This document shows, one piece after another, positions 63,924 to 64,000 of a stretch of 64,000 nucleotides of DNA. Source of the DNA: Acidianus ambivalens (GTDB taxonomy: Archaea > Thermoproteota > Thermoprotei_A > Sulfolobales > Sulfolobaceae). Each line of letters begins with the position of its first letter. The stretch's first letter is position 1. Under the pieces are notes generated by a model. It did not search any database. It had not been told where the DNA came from and saw nothing but the letters and a program-made list of their open reading frames with translations. The stretch covers positions 1,298,001 to 1,362,000 of the forward strand of contig NZ_CP045482.1 in NCBI RefSeq assembly GCF_009729015.1. Direction: 5' to 3'. Made by a program: the position numbers and the translations under genes.

Positions 63924-64000
63924 AGAATTATTTATGATTACACATATTTAAGCGTTTTATCTATTCCAAAGTCATTTGCAAAGTATTCTAAAGCTTAAGT

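Overview
The window is from an extremely acidophilic, sulfur-metabolising crenarchaeon of the order Sulfolobales, most likely an Acidianus close to A. ambivalens/A. infernus. The evidence is a sulfur oxygenase reductase with every known active-site residue, a thiosulfate:quinone oxidoreductase (doxDA), a five-gene sulfur reductase operon (sreABCDE), and a membrane-bound [NiFe] hydrogenase with its own hyp genes and Tat translocase. Low GC, TATA boxes 25-30 nt before leaderless starts, thermopsin- and Aap-pilin-type surface proteins, PaREP1 proteins and IS200/605- and IS607-type TnpB elements all fit. I saw no rRNA, tRNA or CRISPR array. || 1-12.5 kb: a HEAT-like repeat protein divergent from sor, a DMT transporter, a zinc-ribbon protein, DedA, an MFS gene split by a TnpB-only element (5401-6670), an SDR, membrane and hypothetical genes, an SQR-like flavoprotein without the redox cysteines, a PaREP1 protein and a macrodomain protein. 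12.5-21.9 kb: a cell-surface locus with a giant thermopsin-like repeat protein, an MFS transporter, two GT-C type glycosyltransferases, a membrane-anchored Cys-rich protein with a homopolymer frameshift, and two divergent pilins. 21.9-24.1 kb: an IS607-type element whose tnpB carries one in-frame TAG, next to a HepT-like gene. 24-29.2 kb: pcm, a GH15 glucohydrolase, a THEP1 NTPase and the gnaD-kdgA Entner-Doudoroff pair. 29.3-36.3 kb: decayed toxin-antitoxin and ATPase genes, a transposon remnant, the copper operon copT/copM-copA and an MFS transporter. || 36.3-46.3 kb is one long minus-strand hydrogenase operon (hynS, isp1, isp2, hynL, a Rieske ferredoxin, an unknown 201-aa gene, hypD, hypC, hypE, two unknown genes, maturation protease). 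Divergent from it are tatA, a second tatA/B and tatC. Then come a TPR protein, an frdB-like gene with two cytochrome-b-like anchors but no flavoprotein, small membrane proteins, the A/V-type ATPase subunit I, a UbiE-like methyltransferase, doxDA, sreABCDE and a MoeA-like gene. || Working model: aerobically, SOR and TQO oxidise S0 and thiosulfate. Anaerobically, HynSL/Isp1/Isp2 passes H2 electrons through the quinone pool to SreABC, which reduces S0. HynS and SreA carry the same Tat motif (SRRDFLK) and are probably exported by the adjacent Tat genes. A palindrome, AAATTAAC-N3-GTTAAT, lies 58, 58 and 60 nt before the start codons of sreA, the methyltransferase and hynS. I read this as a shared regulatory site for the H2/S0 respiration genes, and it is the most interesting new observation here.
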